Source of the DNA: CAZWEZ01 sp964632795 | Lineage (GTDB): Bacteria; Pseudomonadota; Alphaproteobacteria; Rhodospirillales; 2-02-FULL-58-16 | DNA length: 5,825 bases | Direction: 5' to 3' | NCBI GenBank assembly: GCA_964632795.1 | Contig: CAZWEZ010000144.1 | Span: 1 to 5,825, forward strand | In this document: in pieces, positions 5,594-5,825 of the stretch | Position numbering within the stretch: position 1 is the stretch's first letter | Layout: each line of letters opens with the position of its first letter | Made by a program: the position numbers and the translations under genes | Notes under the pieces: model-generated | Database searches by the model: none | Told to the model about the DNA's origin: nothing | Seen by the model: only the letters and a program-made list of their open reading frames with translations

Positions 5594-5825
5594 ATGAAAC
5601 TTCCAAGAGTCTCGCGGGCTAATATTGCCACCGCGGTTTTCGCCTTGGCGCTGATGGCGTCCCCCGGGGCGGGCATGGCGGATTATCACGACCAGGCCAA
5701 CCCGTGCGCGGCCAACCCCTGCGCGGCCAACCCCTGCGCGGCCAACCCCTGCGCGGCCAACCCGTGCGCCGCCAACCCGTGCGCCGCCAACCCGTGCGCC
5801 GCCAACCCGTGCGCCGCCAACCCGT
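5594..5825 (+). CDS. Secreted NPCAA pentapeptide-repeat protein (partial, runs off window)
   Basis: A strong Shine-Dalgarno (AGGAGGA, 5581-5587) precedes the ATG at 5594, and the frame is open to the window end (77 complete codons). Residues 1-29 form a signal peptide (KLPRVSR basic region, hydrophobic core AVFALALMAS, likely cleavage after GAGMA). A short linker, DYHDQA, leads into eight complete Asn-Pro-Cys-Ala-Ala repeats and the start of a ninth. Every repeat has one cysteine and one proline, so the exported region could bind metal, form disulfides, or act as a rigid extended spacer. I do not recognise a characterised family. I recall NPCAA-type repeats in uncharacterised exported proteins, sometimes ahead of a c-type heme domain, which cannot be checked here because the C-terminus is missing. 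It is divergent from the pentaheme cytochrome gene, which hints at shared control. Confidence 0.85.
   Translation, partial: MKLPRVSRANIATAVFALALMASPGAGMADYHDQANPCAANPCAANPCAANPCAANPCAANPCAANPCAANPCAANP
5699..5825 (+). repeat. 15-bp tandem repeat encoding NPCAA
   Basis: Eight full 15-bp units and seven bases of a ninth are visible, all in frame. They fall into three sequence types: unit 1 (CCG for Pro, GCG for the first Ala), units 2-4 (CCC, GCG) and units 5-8 (CCG, GCC). Within each type the units are identical, which indicates recent copying by slippage or recombination. The array continues past the window. Confidence 0.97.

Noticed and set aside
5699..5825. CRISPR-like direct repeats
   Set aside because: Units are 15 bp, contiguous with no spacers, and in frame inside a gene with signal peptide and Shine-Dalgarno.

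Overview
The window looks like a chromosomal segment of a GC-rich alphaproteobacterium, probably of Rhodospirillales type. This rests on three things: transhydrogenase is split into three genes (pntAA-pntAB-pntB) as in Rhodospirillum rubrum, the S21 protein is proteobacterial in sequence, and a periplasmic multiheme cytochrome c is present. No phage, transposase, tRNA, rRNA or CRISPR sequence is visible. The genus cannot be fixed from the sequence alone.

Layout. Positions 1-289 hold no convincing gene; they carry an extended -10 promoter candidate and a long leader ahead of pntAA. Positions 290-3273 are the compact pntAA-pntAB-pntB operon (+), closed by a strong intrinsic terminator at 3294-3329. 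Directly after it (about 3336-3552) is a large imperfect palindrome with arms of about 85 bp built from CTCTGTGTC-type words. rpsU (30S protein S21, GTG start) follows on the minus strand at 3664-3867. Between rpsU and the next gene lies a scarred region: a run of hairpins (3923-3996), the first codons of a peptide deformylase gene on the plus strand (4028 onward), and an abutting minus-strand fragment resembling the N-terminal part of a phenylacetate-CoA ligase-like enzyme (about 4070-4180). Both fragments could be the ends left by a single deletion. A five-heme c-type cytochrome (4176-5348, minus) is divergent from a secreted protein made of NPCAA pentapeptide repeats (5594 to the window edge, plus). 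The 245-bp region between these two has a symmetric, operator-like architecture.

How the genes work together. PntAA, PntAB and PntB form the inner-membrane proton-translocating NAD(P)+ transhydrogenase, which uses proton-motive force to make NADPH. S21 is a small-subunit ribosomal protein unrelated to it. The pentaheme cytochrome and the Cys-Pro-rich repeat protein are both predicted to be exported and share a divergent control region, so a joint periplasmic role in redox chemistry or metal/heme handling is a reasonable but unproven inference. This pair is the part of the window most likely to be an undescribed system.
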